Below, in pieces: positions 13,228-21,251 of a stretch of 22,289 bases of DNA. Within the stretch, counting starts at the first letter, position 1. The number at the start of each line of letters is the position of its first letter. The translations under genes and the position numbers were made by a program. The notes under the pieces are model-generated. The model searched no databases. It had not been told where the DNA came from and worked only from the letters and a program-made list of their open reading frames with translations. The stretch comes from an uncultured Oscillospiraceae bacterium (GTDB lineage: Bacteria; Bacillota; Clostridia; Oscillospirales; Oscillospiraceae), in the NCBI GenBank assembly GCA_900752445.1, contig CAADVN010000273.1, positions 1 through 22,289 on the forward strand. The letters are read 5' to 3'.

Positions 13228-14009
13228 TCCTCAATGGCCTCTATGATGCTCTCGGTATCGCCGCCAGTGAAGCTCAGCATCAGCTCGCCCTCTTCCTCCG
13301 TTATGAGCACGCTGCCCATGGAGCACAGCTCCAGCACCGACAAAAACGTCGCCACGACCTCGGAGCGGCTGCGGCCCATGTCGTACAGCGCGCGCAGGCT
13401 CGTCGGCGCACGGCCCAGTATCCTCAGTATCTCCCGGCTCTTTTCCCGCACGCCGTACACTATGCGCTTCGGCGCCAGGGCATTCAGCTCCGGCGGGCCG
13501 GGCAGCTTCGCCTCCGAGCGAGAGAACACCGCGTACAGCGCCCGCAAAAGGTCCGCGCCCTCGTGCCTGTAGTCGTACACCTTCGCCGCCCGGGACACCG
13601 GCTCCTGCGGCCTCGTCCACAGCAGCATGCCGCGCTCCGACTGCGCCGATAGCTCCGGCAGCACCTGTTTTATCGCTTCGCGCATGTCCTTCGCCTTCAG
13701 CTTCTCCAGCGAGGACATGAGCTGCTCCAGCTCCGTGACCTCCTCCTCAACCACCAGAAGTGTCCGCGTCTTGATATACAGCAGATACGCCGCCATCTGC
13801 ACGAACTCGCTGGCTATCTCGAGGTCCATGGCCTCCATCTGCGCGAGATAGGCCAGGTACTGGTCGAGTATCTCCGAGATGCTTATGTCCCTTATCTCTA
13901 TCTTATTCTTTTGCAGCAGCATGAGGATAAGGCTCAGCGGGCCTTCAAAGTCCTGGGCCTCGTCCCGGCTCTTTACCACGCCCTCGAGGTGAAAGGTCGG
14001 ATTTTCCAT
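13224..14009 (-). CDS. scpA: Segregation and condensation protein A (kleisin)
   Basis: ScpA is the kleisin that bridges the SMC heads and recruits ScpB. The 261-residue product begins near PTFHLEGVVKSRDEAQDFEGPLSLIL, given here as the typical N-terminal SMC-binding stretch in two parts. It continues with the IEIRDISISEILDQYL motif and ASEFVQMAAYLLYIKTRTLL, and ends with the winged helix that contains VVATFLSVLELCSMG. An in-frame GTG lies upstream at 14018, but the ATG at 14009 has GAGGGG eight bases before it and was preferred. The gene starts 14 bases after the M50 protease gene and overlaps scpB by four bases, so the three are one transcript. Confidence 0.95.
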   Translation of the reverse strand: MENPTFHLEGVVKSRDEAQDFEGPLSLILMLLQKNKIEIRDISISEILDQYLAYLAQMEAMDLEIASEFVQMAAYLLYIKTRTLLVVEEEVTELEQLMSSLEKLKAKDMREAIKQVLPELSAQSERGMLLWTRPQEPVSRAAKVYDYRHEGADLLRALYAVFSRSEAKLPGPPELNALAPKRIVYGVREKSREILRILGRAPTSLRALYDMGRSRSEVVATFLSVLELCSMGSVLITEEEGELMLSFTGGDTESIIEAIEE

Positions 14010-14023
14010 ATCCCTCACCCCTC

Positions 14024-14716
14024 TCAGGCAAAGAGCCCGGCAAGCCCAAAGCCCCAGCGCGCTGCCGCGAACAGCTTATCCATGAGCCAATACGCCGCGG
14101 TCCCCAGCGGGTCAAGGTTCGTCCGGCTCAGCAGGAACACCGCGACCACCAGGAAGATCATGCCGTATTTCTCATAGTACATGAGCTCTGCATACGCCCG
14201 GTCGGATATGAACGAGTACAGCACCTTCGAGCCGTCCAGCGGCGGTATCGGTATGATATTGAATATCGCCAGCGCCGTGCTGAGATAGGCCGTGATATAC
14301 AGCATCTCCGCGATATAGCTGCCCGTCTTGCCTATCCTCAGCCCGAACCGGAACAGCATGCCGTATAAAAACAGGCACACGAGCGCTATGAGAATATTCG
14401 CTACAGGCCCCGCCGCGGCGCAGATGGCCATGCCCTTCTTCGGGTTCTTGAACTTCCACATGTTCACGGGCACCGGCTTCGCCCAGCCGAATTTGAAGAT
14501 TATCATCATGGCCAGGCCCATGATATCTATATGCTTCAGCGGGTTGAGCGTCAAGCGTCCCGCGCGCTTTGCCGTGTCGTCGCCGAGCTTATACGCCACA
14601 TAGCCGTGCGCCAGCTCGTGCAGCGTTATGCACACGAGCGCCGGTACTATGCTCAGCAGCAGGTCCGTCAGCACGCTCCAGTCCAGCCCGTTCCATATCG
14701 ATTGCAGATCATGCAT
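14024..14716 (-). CDS. Site-2 protease family (M50) membrane metalloprotease
   Basis: This 230-residue membrane protein has the zinc-protease motif HELAH at residues 33-37 inside the first hydrophobic helix and the second motif NIIPIPPLDG (Asn153 to Asp161), the third metal ligand being Asp161. Several membrane segments lie between and after them (about residues 65-75, 97-119, 135-155 and 178-196). This is the short YwhC/Rip3-like type common upstream of scpA in Clostridia; its natural substrate is not known. The open frame begins at a TTG (14752), but the ATG at 14716 has AAGGTG eight bases before it and was chosen. It is the first gene after the promoter at 14764-14736. Confidence 0.92.
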   Translation of the reverse strand: MHDLQSIWNGLDWSVLTDLLLSIVPALVCITLHELAHGYVAYKLGDDTAKRAGRLTLNPLKHIDIMGLAMMIIFKFGWAKPVPVNMWKFKNPKKGMAICAAAGPVANILIALVCLFLYGMLFRFGLRIGKTGSYIAEMLYITAYLSTALAIFNIIPIPPLDGSKVLYSFISDRAYAELMYYEKYGMIFLVVAVFLLSRTNLDPLGTAAYWLMDKLFAAARWGFGLAGLFA

Positions 14717-14735
14717 CAAAACTTCACCTTCGACA

Positions 14736-14764
14736 ATTATACCGATTCCCAAGCCGAATTACAA
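14736..14764 (-). promoter_or_regulatory. Sigma-A type promoter for the M50-scpAB-ytfJ-rluB operon
   Basis: TTGTAA (14764-14759), a 17-base spacer and a perfect TATAAT (14741-14736). The predicted start, near 14729, leaves only about 12 bases before the ATG at 14716, so the leader is very short and would keep just part of the Shine-Dalgarno. The -35 box overlaps the tail of the ysxC terminator. Confidence 0.78.
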
Positions 14765-14766
14765 GA

Positions 14767-14793
14767 GCGGGATGAACCTTTTGTCCATCCCGC
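14767..14793 (-). terminator. Hairpin terminator after ysxC
   Basis: GCGGGATG / CATCCCGC arms (14793-14786 and 14774-14767) extend inwards by three more pairs (one G-U) to a five-base loop, giving 11 pairs on the minus strand. It lies seven bases past the ysxC stop and is followed by TCTTGTAATT, a weak T-rich tail. Termination may be partial. Confidence 0.72.
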
Positions 14794-14799
14794 CCGGAT

Positions 14800-15390
14800 T
14801 CAGACCTGTTCCAGTATCTTTGAAAGCAGCTCGGCGCGGCCCTCGCCCTTCTCCGCCGAGAAGGCCAGAAGCGGAGTGTCCTCCGAAAGCTCCAGCGCGG
14901 CGCGTATCATCACGAGGTTTTCCGCCGCCGCGGTCTTCGAGAGCTTGTCGCACTTGTTCGCCGCCACCACGAAGGGCCGGCCGGAGCCTTTGAACCACTC
15001 GCACATCGTCATATCGTCCGCCGTCGGCTTGTGCCGCGCGTCCACTATCATAACGCCGAGGCTGATCTGCTCCGGCTCGGCGAAGAAGCTCTCCATGAGC
15101 CGTGCCCAGCGGTCGCGCTCCGCCTTCGCCACGGCGGCGTAGCCGTAGCCCGGAAGATCCACGAACCAGCAGCGGCCATCGATTTTAAAGTAGTTCACGT
15201 GCACCGTCTTTCCCGGCTGCGCGCCGACCCTCGCAAAGTTCTTCCTGTTCAGCAGCCGGTTTATGACCGAGGACTTGCCGACGTTCGACTTGCCCGCGAA
15301 CACTATCCTCGGCAAACTGTCCCTTATAAACGCCTCGGGGCTGGCCGCGGACTTTACGAACTCAGCCTTATTGAGATTGAGCTGCGCCAT
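14800..15390 (-). CDS. ysxC: Ribosome biogenesis GTPase YsxC (EngB/YihA)
   Basis: YsxC is an essential small GTPase that helps assemble the 50S ribosomal subunit. The 196-residue product shows the G-motifs in order: P-loop GKSNVGKS (residues 33-40), the PGKT switch, DLPGYGYA (G3), and NKCDK (G4), followed by the AFSAEKGEG G5 region. The length is normal. The ATG lies one base after the lon stop, so translation is probably coupled. lon-ysxC adjacency is conserved in Bacillus and Clostridia, which supports the call. A hairpin terminator follows. Confidence 0.96.
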   Translation of the reverse strand: MAQLNLNKAEFVKSAASPEAFIRDSLPRIVFAGKSNVGKSSVINRLLNRKNFARVGAQPGKTVHVNYFKIDGRCWFVDLPGYGYAAVAKAERDRWARLMESFFAEPEQISLGVMIVDARHKPTADDMTMCEWFKGSGRPFVVAANKCDKLSKTAAAENLVMIRAALELSEDTPLLAFSAEKGEGRAELLSKILEQV

Positions 15391-15391
15391 G

Positions 15392-17824
15392 TCACTGCCC
15401 TATCCTTGCCGCGCCCTCGCCCGCCGCTGCCGGTGGCGGCGGGGTCTGCGCCGTCGTCAGCTCTGCCGCTGCATCTTCTTCCGGCTCCACCGCCCTGCGG
15501 TTTAGCGCGATATCCAATATCGCGTCCACGTGGTCAGCCGTGACGAACTTCAGCCTTGCGCGCACGTCCTGGTCTATCTCGTCGAGGTCCGGCTCGTTCT
15601 CCGCCGGTATTATCACCGTAGAGACGCCCGCCCTCAACGCGGCCATGGTCTTTTCCTTCAGCCCGCCGATGGGCAGGATGCGGCCACGCAGCGTTATCTC
15701 GCCCGTCATGGCCAGATCCCTCCGCACGGGTATGCCCGTCAGCGCCGAAATGACGCCTATGGTTATCGTAATGCCCGCGGACGGGCCGTCCTTTGGCACC
15801 GCGCCCTCAGGAAAGTGGATGTGTATATCCCGGTTCTTGTGGAACTGCGGGTCGATGCCCAGCTTATCCGCGCGGCTCCTGATATAGGTTATCGCCGCCT
15901 TGCAGGACTCCTTCATCACATTGCCGAGATTGCCCGTGAGCTCGAGCTGGCCCGTTCCCTCGACGACCTGGACCTCAACGTCAAGCACCTCGCCGCCGAC
16001 GGAAGTCCACGCCAGCCCGCGAACCAAACCGACTTCGTCGCGCGGATACACCGCGTCCGGCTTATACTTCGCCGGCCCGAGAAGCTCCTCAAGCTTTCCT
16101 GCACGCACCGTCAGCGACTTGAACTTGCCCTTCGCTATGCCGGAGGCGCATTTCCTGCACACTGCCGCAAGCTCGCGCTCGAGTATGCGCACGCCTGACT
16201 CGCGTGTATAGTGCGAGATGATCTCCCTTATGGCGTCGTCGCTCACCTTTAGCGTCACGCCTGTCAGCCCGTGCTTTTTCCGCTGCTTGGGCAGCAGGTG
16301 GCGCTTTGCTATCTGCAATTTCTCCTCGTCCGTATAGCTAGTGAGCTCGATGACGTCCATCCTGTCGAGCAGCGGGCGCGGTATGGTATCCGTCGTATTC
16401 GCCGTGGTGATGAAGAACACGTCCGAGAGGTCCACCGGCACCTCCATGTAGTTGTCCCTGAAGTGGCAGTTCTGCTCTGCGTCAAGCGCCTCGAGCAGCG
16501 CCGCCGAGGGGTCGCCCCGGTAGTCCGAGCCGAGCTTATCTATCTCGTCGAGAACCATCACCGGGTTCATGCTCCCGGCCTGTATGAGGCCCGACACCAG
16601 CCTGCCCGGCATGGCGCCGATATAGGTCTTCCTATGGCCGCGTATCTCTGCCTCGTCGTGTACGCCGCCGAGCGCGACGCGCGACAGCTTGCGGTTCGTC
16701 GCCCGCGCGATGCTCATGGCTATGCTCGTCTTGCCCGTGCCCGGCGGGCCCACAAGGCAGAGCACTCCGCCCTTCACGTCCGGCGCGAGCTTCCTGACCG
16801 ACAGGAACTCTATGACGCGCTCTTTCACCTTAGCAAGCCCGAAGTGGTCCTCGTCCAGCATCTTCTGCGCCTTTGCTATATCCAGCGTCTCGCGCGTCCG
16901 TGTGTTCCAGGGCATTTCAAGGCAGGTGTCGAGGTAGCTCCTTATCACGCTGCCCTCTGCCGAGCCAAAGCTCTGCCGCGACAGCCGCGTGACCTCCTTC
17001 AGCAGCTTTTCCTCCGTCTCCTCCTCAAGGTGCAGGGCCCTTATCTTCTCCCTGTACTCATCCAGCTCCTGAGGCGCGTCGTCCTCGCCCAGCTCTGACT
17101 GGATTATCTTCATCTGCTCGCGCAGGTAGTATTCACGCTGGTTGCGGTTCATCTGCTCCTGCGTGCTCTCGTTCAAATCGCGCTCGATGCTCAGCAGTGT
17201 CAGCTCCCTCGTGAGCATCCGACAAAGCGAGGCCAGCCGTCTCGAGGGCCGCAGCTCCTCAAGCAGCTTCTGCTTTTCCTCGGGCTTGAGGTAGATGTTC
17301 TGCGCGATGAAGTCCGCCACATACGCCGCGTCGGTATTCGCCATAATGTTGATGACCGACTCCGGCGCGATATTGCCGGATATCTGCGCGTACTCGCCAA
17401 ACAGCGCCGTGCATCTTCTGCAAAGCGCCTCGGTTTTGACCGTCGGCTTCTCCTCTGCGTCCGGCATCGGCTCTATCTCGCCGAACAGGCTCGGCGAGTC
17501 CATCGTCAGCGTGTCGAGCCTGCCCCTGGCAAGGCCCTCGACCATGATACGCACCGTCTTCGACCCCGGCTGCCTCAGCAGCTGGCGCACCCGGCAGACC
17601 GTGCCCACCCTGTATATGTCGTCCAGAAACGGCACATCCTTGGATATCTCCTTCTGCGCCGCCAGGAAGATTATCTGGTCCGCGTTCATCGCAAAGTTCA
17701 GCGCCGCCGCCGACATCGGCCTCTCGACGTCAAAGTTCAGCAGCATGCCCGGGAACACGGACAGGCCCCGCAGAGCCATTATGGGCATGCTCCGCCTGGA
17801 TGTAAACTCAAATTCCGCGCTCAT
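15392..17824 (-). CDS. lon: ATP-dependent protease Lon
   Basis: Lon is a cytoplasmic AAA+ serine protease that removes misfolded and regulatory proteins. The 810 residues contain an N-terminal substrate-binding domain (about 10-205), the AAA+ module with Walker A GPPGTGKT (359-366) and Walker B VMVLDEID (422-429), and the C-terminal protease domain. The Ser-Lys dyad is Ser682 in PKDGPSAG and Lys725 in GGLKEK, 43 residues apart as in E. coli Lon. The last 25 or so residues are a Pro/Ala/Gly-rich tail that adds no known motif. The ATG has GGAG eight bases upstream. Lon follows clpX by 79 bases and leads directly into ysxC. Confidence 0.97.
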   Translation of the reverse strand: MSAEFEFTSRRSMPIMALRGLSVFPGMLLNFDVERPMSAAALNFAMNADQIIFLAAQKEISKDVPFLDDIYRVGTVCRVRQLLRQPGSKTVRIMVEGLARGRLDTLTMDSPSLFGEIEPMPDAEEKPTVKTEALCRRCTALFGEYAQISGNIAPESVINIMANTDAAYVADFIAQNIYLKPEEKQKLLEELRPSRRLASLCRMLTRELTLLSIERDLNESTQEQMNRNQREYYLREQMKIIQSELGEDDAPQELDEYREKIRALHLEEETEEKLLKEVTRLSRQSFGSAEGSVIRSYLDTCLEMPWNTRTRETLDIAKAQKMLDEDHFGLAKVKERVIEFLSVRKLAPDVKGGVLCLVGPPGTGKTSIAMSIARATNRKLSRVALGGVHDEAEIRGHRKTYIGAMPGRLVSGLIQAGSMNPVMVLDEIDKLGSDYRGDPSAALLEALDAEQNCHFRDNYMEVPVDLSDVFFITTANTTDTIPRPLLDRMDVIELTSYTDEEKLQIAKRHLLPKQRKKHGLTGVTLKVSDDAIREIISHYTRESGVRILERELAAVCRKCASGIAKGKFKSLTVRAGKLEELLGPAKYKPDAVYPRDEVGLVRGLAWTSVGGEVLDVEVQVVEGTGQLELTGNLGNVMKESCKAAITYIRSRADKLGIDPQFHKNRDIHIHFPEGAVPKDGPSAGITITIGVISALTGIPVRRDLAMTGEITLRGRILPIGGLKEKTMAALRAGVSTVIIPAENEPDLDEIDQDVRARLKFVTADHVDAILDIALNRRAVEPEEDAAAELTTAQTPPPPAAAGEGAARIGQ

Positions 17825-17860
17825 TGATACACTCCTTTCCCGGAGTAAATATACCCGTAA

Positions 17861-17887
17861 GGGAGACGAAGTTTACCTCCGTCCCCC
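17861..17887 (-). other. Hairpin in the clpX-lon gap
   Basis: Eleven paired positions (17887-17877 with 17871-17861, two of them G-U on the minus strand) close a five-base loop. On the plus strand the two G-U pairs become mismatches, so the structure suits the minus-strand mRNA. No T-run follows on that strand, so it is not a clear terminator; a run of six A lies upstream. No good lon promoter was found (a TATATT lacks a matching -35), so lon is probably co-transcribed with clpX. Confidence 0.45.
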
Positions 17888-17903
17888 CGGTTTTTTGTCT
17901 CTC

Positions 17904-19175
17904 TTAAGATACTATGGCGTCAGACGGCTGGCCGTGTATGACCAGCGGCTCCGTACCGCCGCGCACACAGTCCGCCGTGACCACGACCTTCTCTATCGTC
18001 GTATCCGACGGCACCGTGTACATGATGTCCGTCATCGTCTTCTCCATGACGCTCCGCAGGCCGCGCGCGCCTATCTTCATCTCGATGGCCTTGTCGGCTA
18101 TCGCGCCCAGGGCGTCCGGCTCGAACTCAAGCTCGACCCCGTCGTAGCGCATCAGCGCCTTGTACTGCTTCGTCATGGCGTTCTTCGGCTCGGTCAGGAT
18201 GCGGACCAGGTCGTCCCTGTTCAGCGAGGCCAGCGAGGTAAGCACCGGCAGGCGGCCTATGAGCTCCGGTATGATGCCGAACTTCAAAAGGTCGTGCGAC
18301 TGCACCTGGCTGAGCAGCTCGCCCACGTCCCGCTCCTTCGAGGACTTGATATCCGCCCCGAAGCCCAAGCTCTTTTTGTCAGTCCGCTTCTCTATTATCT
18401 TGTCCAGCCCGTCAAAAGCGCCGCCGCAGATGAACAGGATGTTCGTCGTGTCCACGTGGATGAACTCCTGATGAGGGTGCTTGCGCCCGCCCTGGGGCGG
18501 CACGCTCGCCACCGTGCCCTCAAGCAGCTTGAGCAGCGCCTGCTGCACGCCTTCGCCCGAAACGTCCCTCGTTATCGAGGTATTCTCGCTCTTGCGCGCT
18601 ATTTTATCCAGCTCGTCAACGTAGATTATACCGCGCTCCGCCCTCTCGACGTCGAAATCCGCCGCCTGCAGCAGCTTGAGCAGTATATTCTCCACGTCCT
18701 CGCCGACATAGCCCGCCTCGGTCAGCGTCGTTGCGTCGGCTATCGCAAAGGGTACGTTCAGCATCTTCGCCAGCGTCTGCGCAAACAGCGTCTTGCCGCT
18801 GCCCGTCGGGCCTATGAGCAGTATGTTGCTCTTTTGCAGCTCCACGTCGTCTCCGCCCGCGTGAAGGATGCGCTTATAGTGATTGTACACCGCGACGGAG
18901 AGCACCTTCTTGGCCTCGTCCTGGCCGATGACATAGTCGTCCAGTTTCGCCTTTATCTCCGCCGGTTTGGGAAGCCTGTCGGGCAGAAGCTTGGGCTCCT
19001 GCGCCTGCTTGCTCCTGCCGCTCGGCTCGTAGTCCTCGTCTATGATGCCCATGCACAGCCTGACGCACTCATCGCAGATGTACGAGCCGTTGCCGGCTAT
19101 GAGCCTCTCGACCAGCGACTGCGGCTTGCCGCAGAAGGAGCAGCGTATTGCCTTCCTGTCGTCGTTTTTTGCCAT
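17904..19175 (-). CDS. clpX: ATP-dependent Clp protease ATP-binding subunit ClpX
   Basis: ClpX is the hexameric AAA+ unfoldase that feeds substrates to ClpP. The 423 residues begin with the zinc-binding domain (Cys12, Cys15, Cys34 and Cys37). The AAA+ core has Walker A GPTGSGKT (122-129), the GYVG pore loop (155-158) and Walker B IIYVDE (183-188). The ClpP-docking loop, IGF in E. coli, reads LGF here (SLGFGAD). IPELIGRLPV and the arginine-rich GARGLRSVME motif follow. The ATG has AGGTG upstream. It lies 22 bases after clpP and belongs to the same unit, so unfoldase and peptidase are made together. Confidence 0.97.
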   Translation of the reverse strand: MAKNDDRKAIRCSFCGKPQSLVERLIAGNGSYICDECVRLCMGIIDEDYEPSGRSKQAQEPKLLPDRLPKPAEIKAKLDDYVIGQDEAKKVLSVAVYNHYKRILHAGGDDVELQKSNILLIGPTGSGKTLFAQTLAKMLNVPFAIADATTLTEAGYVGEDVENILLKLLQAADFDVERAERGIIYVDELDKIARKSENTSITRDVSGEGVQQALLKLLEGTVASVPPQGGRKHPHQEFIHVDTTNILFICGGAFDGLDKIIEKRTDKKSLGFGADIKSSKERDVGELLSQVQSHDLLKFGIIPELIGRLPVLTSLASLNRDDLVRILTEPKNAMTKQYKALMRYDGVELEFEPDALGAIADKAIEMKIGARGLRSVMEKTMTDIMYTVPSDTTIEKVVVTADCVRGGTEPLVIHGQPSDAIVS

Positions 19176-19197
19176 CTTGCACCTGCCTTGAGGTAGC

Positions 19198-19779
19198 TTA
19201 CCTCTTATAAATCACCTTGTCAATGAGCCCGTAGGCCATAGCTTCCTCGGCAGGCATGAAGTTGTCACGCTCGGTGTCGATCGCTACCTGCTCAATGCTC
19301 TTGCCCGTGCACTCGGCGAGGATCTTGTTCAGCTTTTCCCTCGTCCTGAGCATCCACTCCGCCTGTATCTTGATGTCCGAAGCCTGGCCCTTCGCGCCGC
19401 CGGAGGGCTGATGTATCATTATCTCCGCGTTCGGCAGAGCCAGCCTCTTGCCCTTCGTGCCCGCCGCCAGGAGCAGCGCGCCCATAGACGCCGCCATGCC
19501 CACGCAGATGGTGGATACGTCGCATTTTATATACTGCATCGTGTCGTATATCGCCATGCCGTCCGTCACCGAACCGCCGGGGCTGTTAATATAAAACTGG
19601 ATATCCTTGTCCGGGTCCTGAGCCTCGAGATACAGCAGCTGCGCTACCACAAGGCTCGCCGTCGTCGCGTTGACCTCCTCGCCCAGCATCACTATCCTGT
19701 CGTTGAGCAGCCTCGAAAAAATATCGTACGACCGCTCGCCCCTCGAGGTCTGCTCTACCACATACGGTACCAAACTCAT
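19198..19779 (-). CDS. clpP: ATP-dependent Clp protease proteolytic subunit ClpP
   Basis: ClpP forms the double-ring serine peptidase chamber used by ClpX and related unfoldases. The frame is open to 19824, but the ATG at 19779 has GGAG nine bases before it and gives MSLVPYVVEQTSRGERSYDIFSRLL, split here as the conserved start MSLVPYVVEQ and GERSYDIFSRLL. With this start the 193-residue product has Ser98 (in GMAASMG), His123 (in MIHQPSGG) and Asp172 (in ERDNFM), the same numbering as the triad in other Firmicutes ClpP, which confirms the start. It sits 55 bases after tig and 22 bases before clpX, the classic arrangement. Confidence 0.97.
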   Translation of the reverse strand: MSLVPYVVEQTSRGERSYDIFSRLLNDRIVMLGEEVNATTASLVVAQLLYLEAQDPDKDIQFYINSPGGSVTDGMAIYDTMQYIKCDVSTICVGMAASMGALLLAAGTKGKRLALPNAEIMIHQPSGGAKGQASDIKIQAEWMLRTREKLNKILAECTGKSIEQVAIDTERDNFMPAEEAMAYGLIDKVIYKR

Positions 19780-19788
19780 TTTAAAACT

Positions 19789-19792
19789 CTCC
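19789..19792 (-). promoter_or_regulatory. Shine-Dalgarno that sets the clpP start
   Basis: AAAGGAGAG with its GGAG core nine bases before the ATG at 19779. The open frame extends 15 codons further upstream, but that ATG is unsupported and would add residues foreign to the family. Confidence 0.8.
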
Positions 19793-19834
19793 TTTCGCGT
19801 GTTTCCCAGAGAGCATAACCGCAAAGCCCTGCGA

Positions 19835-21157
19835 TTAGTCCTTGTCCTCAGCCTTCTCCTCAGCCTCGTCGGCCTTCGGGCCGGTCTTCACCGCGCTGGA
19901 ATAGATAGCGTCAGCCGCCTTCCTGCGCGCGATGTCCTGCATCATGAGCTTCTCGTCGATCATGCCCTTGATCTTCTCGGCATTCTCGCCGTAATCTTCC
20001 TCGAGCTTCTTGTAGAAGTCCGCCTTCTCCTCCTCGGTGGCCTCAAGGCCCTCGGCCTTCACGATGGCGTCGAGCAGCAGGTCGGCCTGCACCTGGCGGG
20101 TCGCCGCCGGGCGCATCATCTGGCTGAAGCTCTCGTCCGTCATGCCCAGGCCCTTTATCAGGTCCTCACGGCTGACGCTGCCGCGCAGTCCCATGCTGTC
20201 GGCATAGTTGCGCAGGAACTCGTCCGTCTTCTCGGCTATCATGGACTCCGGGACCTCGACGGTCATGTTGTCCAGCGCCTGGTTCATCAGCAGGCTCTTA
20301 AAGTCGCTCTCCGCAGCCTCGGTGCGCCTTTCGAGCATGCTCTTCCTAAGGTCGGCCTTGTACTCCTCAAGCGTATCGAACTCGGACACGTCCTTGGCGA
20401 ACTCATCGTCCAGCTCGGGCAGCTGCGGCTCGCGTACGGCGTTGACCTTGACCTTGAACACCGCCGCCTTGCCGGCCAGCTTCTCGTCATACTGCTCAGG
20501 GAAGGTGACGTTGACCTCGCCCTCGGCGCCGATCTCCATGCCCACCAGCTGGTCCTCAAAGCCCGGGATGAACGCGCCGGAGCCTATCTCGAGCGTGTAG
20601 TTGTCGGCCTTGCCGCCCTCAAAAGCCACTCCGTCCACAAAACCCTCGAAGTCGAGGTCTATCGTGTCGCCCATCTGCACGGGGCGCTCCACGTCCACGA
20701 ACCTCGCGTTGCGCTTCTGCACGGCCTTCAGCTCGGTCTCGACCTCTTCATCGCTGATTTCCGGCTCGTGGTACTCAGCCTCAAGGCCCCTGTACTGGCC
20801 CAGGGTCACCACCGGGTACAGCTCGGTCATAAAGGTCACGGTCAGGACCTTGCCATCGTCCACGTTATAGTCAGCGACAGAGGGAGTGCCGATATTGTCA
20901 AGCTCCGCCTCTTTCACGCCGAAGTCAAAGGCCTCGGGCGCGAGTATCTGCACGGCCTCGTCGTGGAACACGTCCGCGCCGTACATGCCCTCGATGACTA
21001 CCCGCGGGGCCTTGCCCTTGCGGAAGCCCGCGACGTATATGCTGCCCTTCAGGCGCTTATACGCGCTGTTTATGGCCTTCTCGAAGCTCTCGGCATCGAT
21101 CTCGACCTGGAACAGGGCGGTATTGTTCTCTTTTTTCTCTACGTTCTTGACAATCAT
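19835..21157 (-). CDS. tig: Trigger factor
   Basis: Trigger factor is the ribosome-bound chaperone that meets nascent chains at the exit tunnel. The 440-residue product has the N-terminal ribosome-binding domain with the GFRKGKAP signature at residues 44-51. An FKBP-like prolyl isomerase domain follows (GDTIDLDFEGFVDG to GMEIGAEGEVNVTFPEQY), with an all-helical C-terminal chaperone domain and an acidic, lysine-dotted tail. The frame is open to 21202, but the ATG at 21157 has AGGAGG ten bases before it and matches the family start MIVKNVEKK. It is first after its own promoter, ahead of clpP-clpX-lon-ysxC. Confidence 0.97.
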   Translation of the reverse strand: MIVKNVEKKENNTALFQVEIDAESFEKAINSAYKRLKGSIYVAGFRKGKAPRVVIEGMYGADVFHDEAVQILAPEAFDFGVKEAELDNIGTPSVADYNVDDGKVLTVTFMTELYPVVTLGQYRGLEAEYHEPEISDEEVETELKAVQKRNARFVDVERPVQMGDTIDLDFEGFVDGVAFEGGKADNYTLEIGSGAFIPGFEDQLVGMEIGAEGEVNVTFPEQYDEKLAGKAAVFKVKVNAVREPQLPELDDEFAKDVSEFDTLEEYKADLRKSMLERRTEAAESDFKSLLMNQALDNMTVEVPESMIAEKTDEFLRNYADSMGLRGSVSREDLIKGLGMTDESFSQMMRPAATRQVQADLLLDAIVKAEGLEATEEEKADFYKKLEEDYGENAEKIKGMIDEKLMMQDIARRKAADAIYSSAVKTGPKADEAEEKAEDKD

Positions 21158-21167
21158 GGGATCTGAT

Positions 21168-21173
21168 CCTCCT
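21168..21173 (-). promoter_or_regulatory. Shine-Dalgarno that sets the tig start
   Basis: A full AGGAGG ten bases before the ATG at 21157; it excludes the upstream in-frame ATG at 21202. Confidence 0.85.
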
Positions 21174-21219
21174 ACGCATTTATCGCTGAAATTTTTCCTC
21201 AAAAAATCATGGCTAGAGC

Positions 21220-21248
21220 ATTATAGCAGATTGTTTCCCTAAAAGCAA
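21220..21248 (-). promoter_or_regulatory. Extended -10 promoter for tig-clpP-clpX-lon-ysxC
   Basis: TGCTATAAT (perfect -10 at 21225-21220 with an upstream TG) and a weaker -35 TTGCTT (21248-21243) at 17 bases. The predicted start is near 21213, about 56 bases before the tig ATG. It begins just past the stop of the metallophosphoesterase gene, with no terminator between, so some read-through from that gene is possible. No CtsR- or HrcA-type heat-shock operator was seen. Confidence 0.75.
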
Positions 21249-21251
21249 TCA

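Noticed and set aside
17825..17903. A separate lon promoter based on TATATT
   Set aside because: No acceptable -35 hexamer at 16 to 18 bases upstream.
17295..19196. 633-codon plus-strand open frame opposite lon and clpX
   Set aside because: It spans two genes with intact catalytic motifs, and its translation shows no domain. It is an antisense shadow.
19670..21166. 498-codon plus-strand open frame opposite tig and clpP
   Set aside because: Antisense shadow; the minus-strand genes explain the sequence fully.
21176..21220. Three-codon open frame (ATG ATT TTT TGA) in the tig leader as a regulatory uORF
   Set aside because: It has no Shine-Dalgarno before it and probably arises by chance in AT-rich leader sequence.
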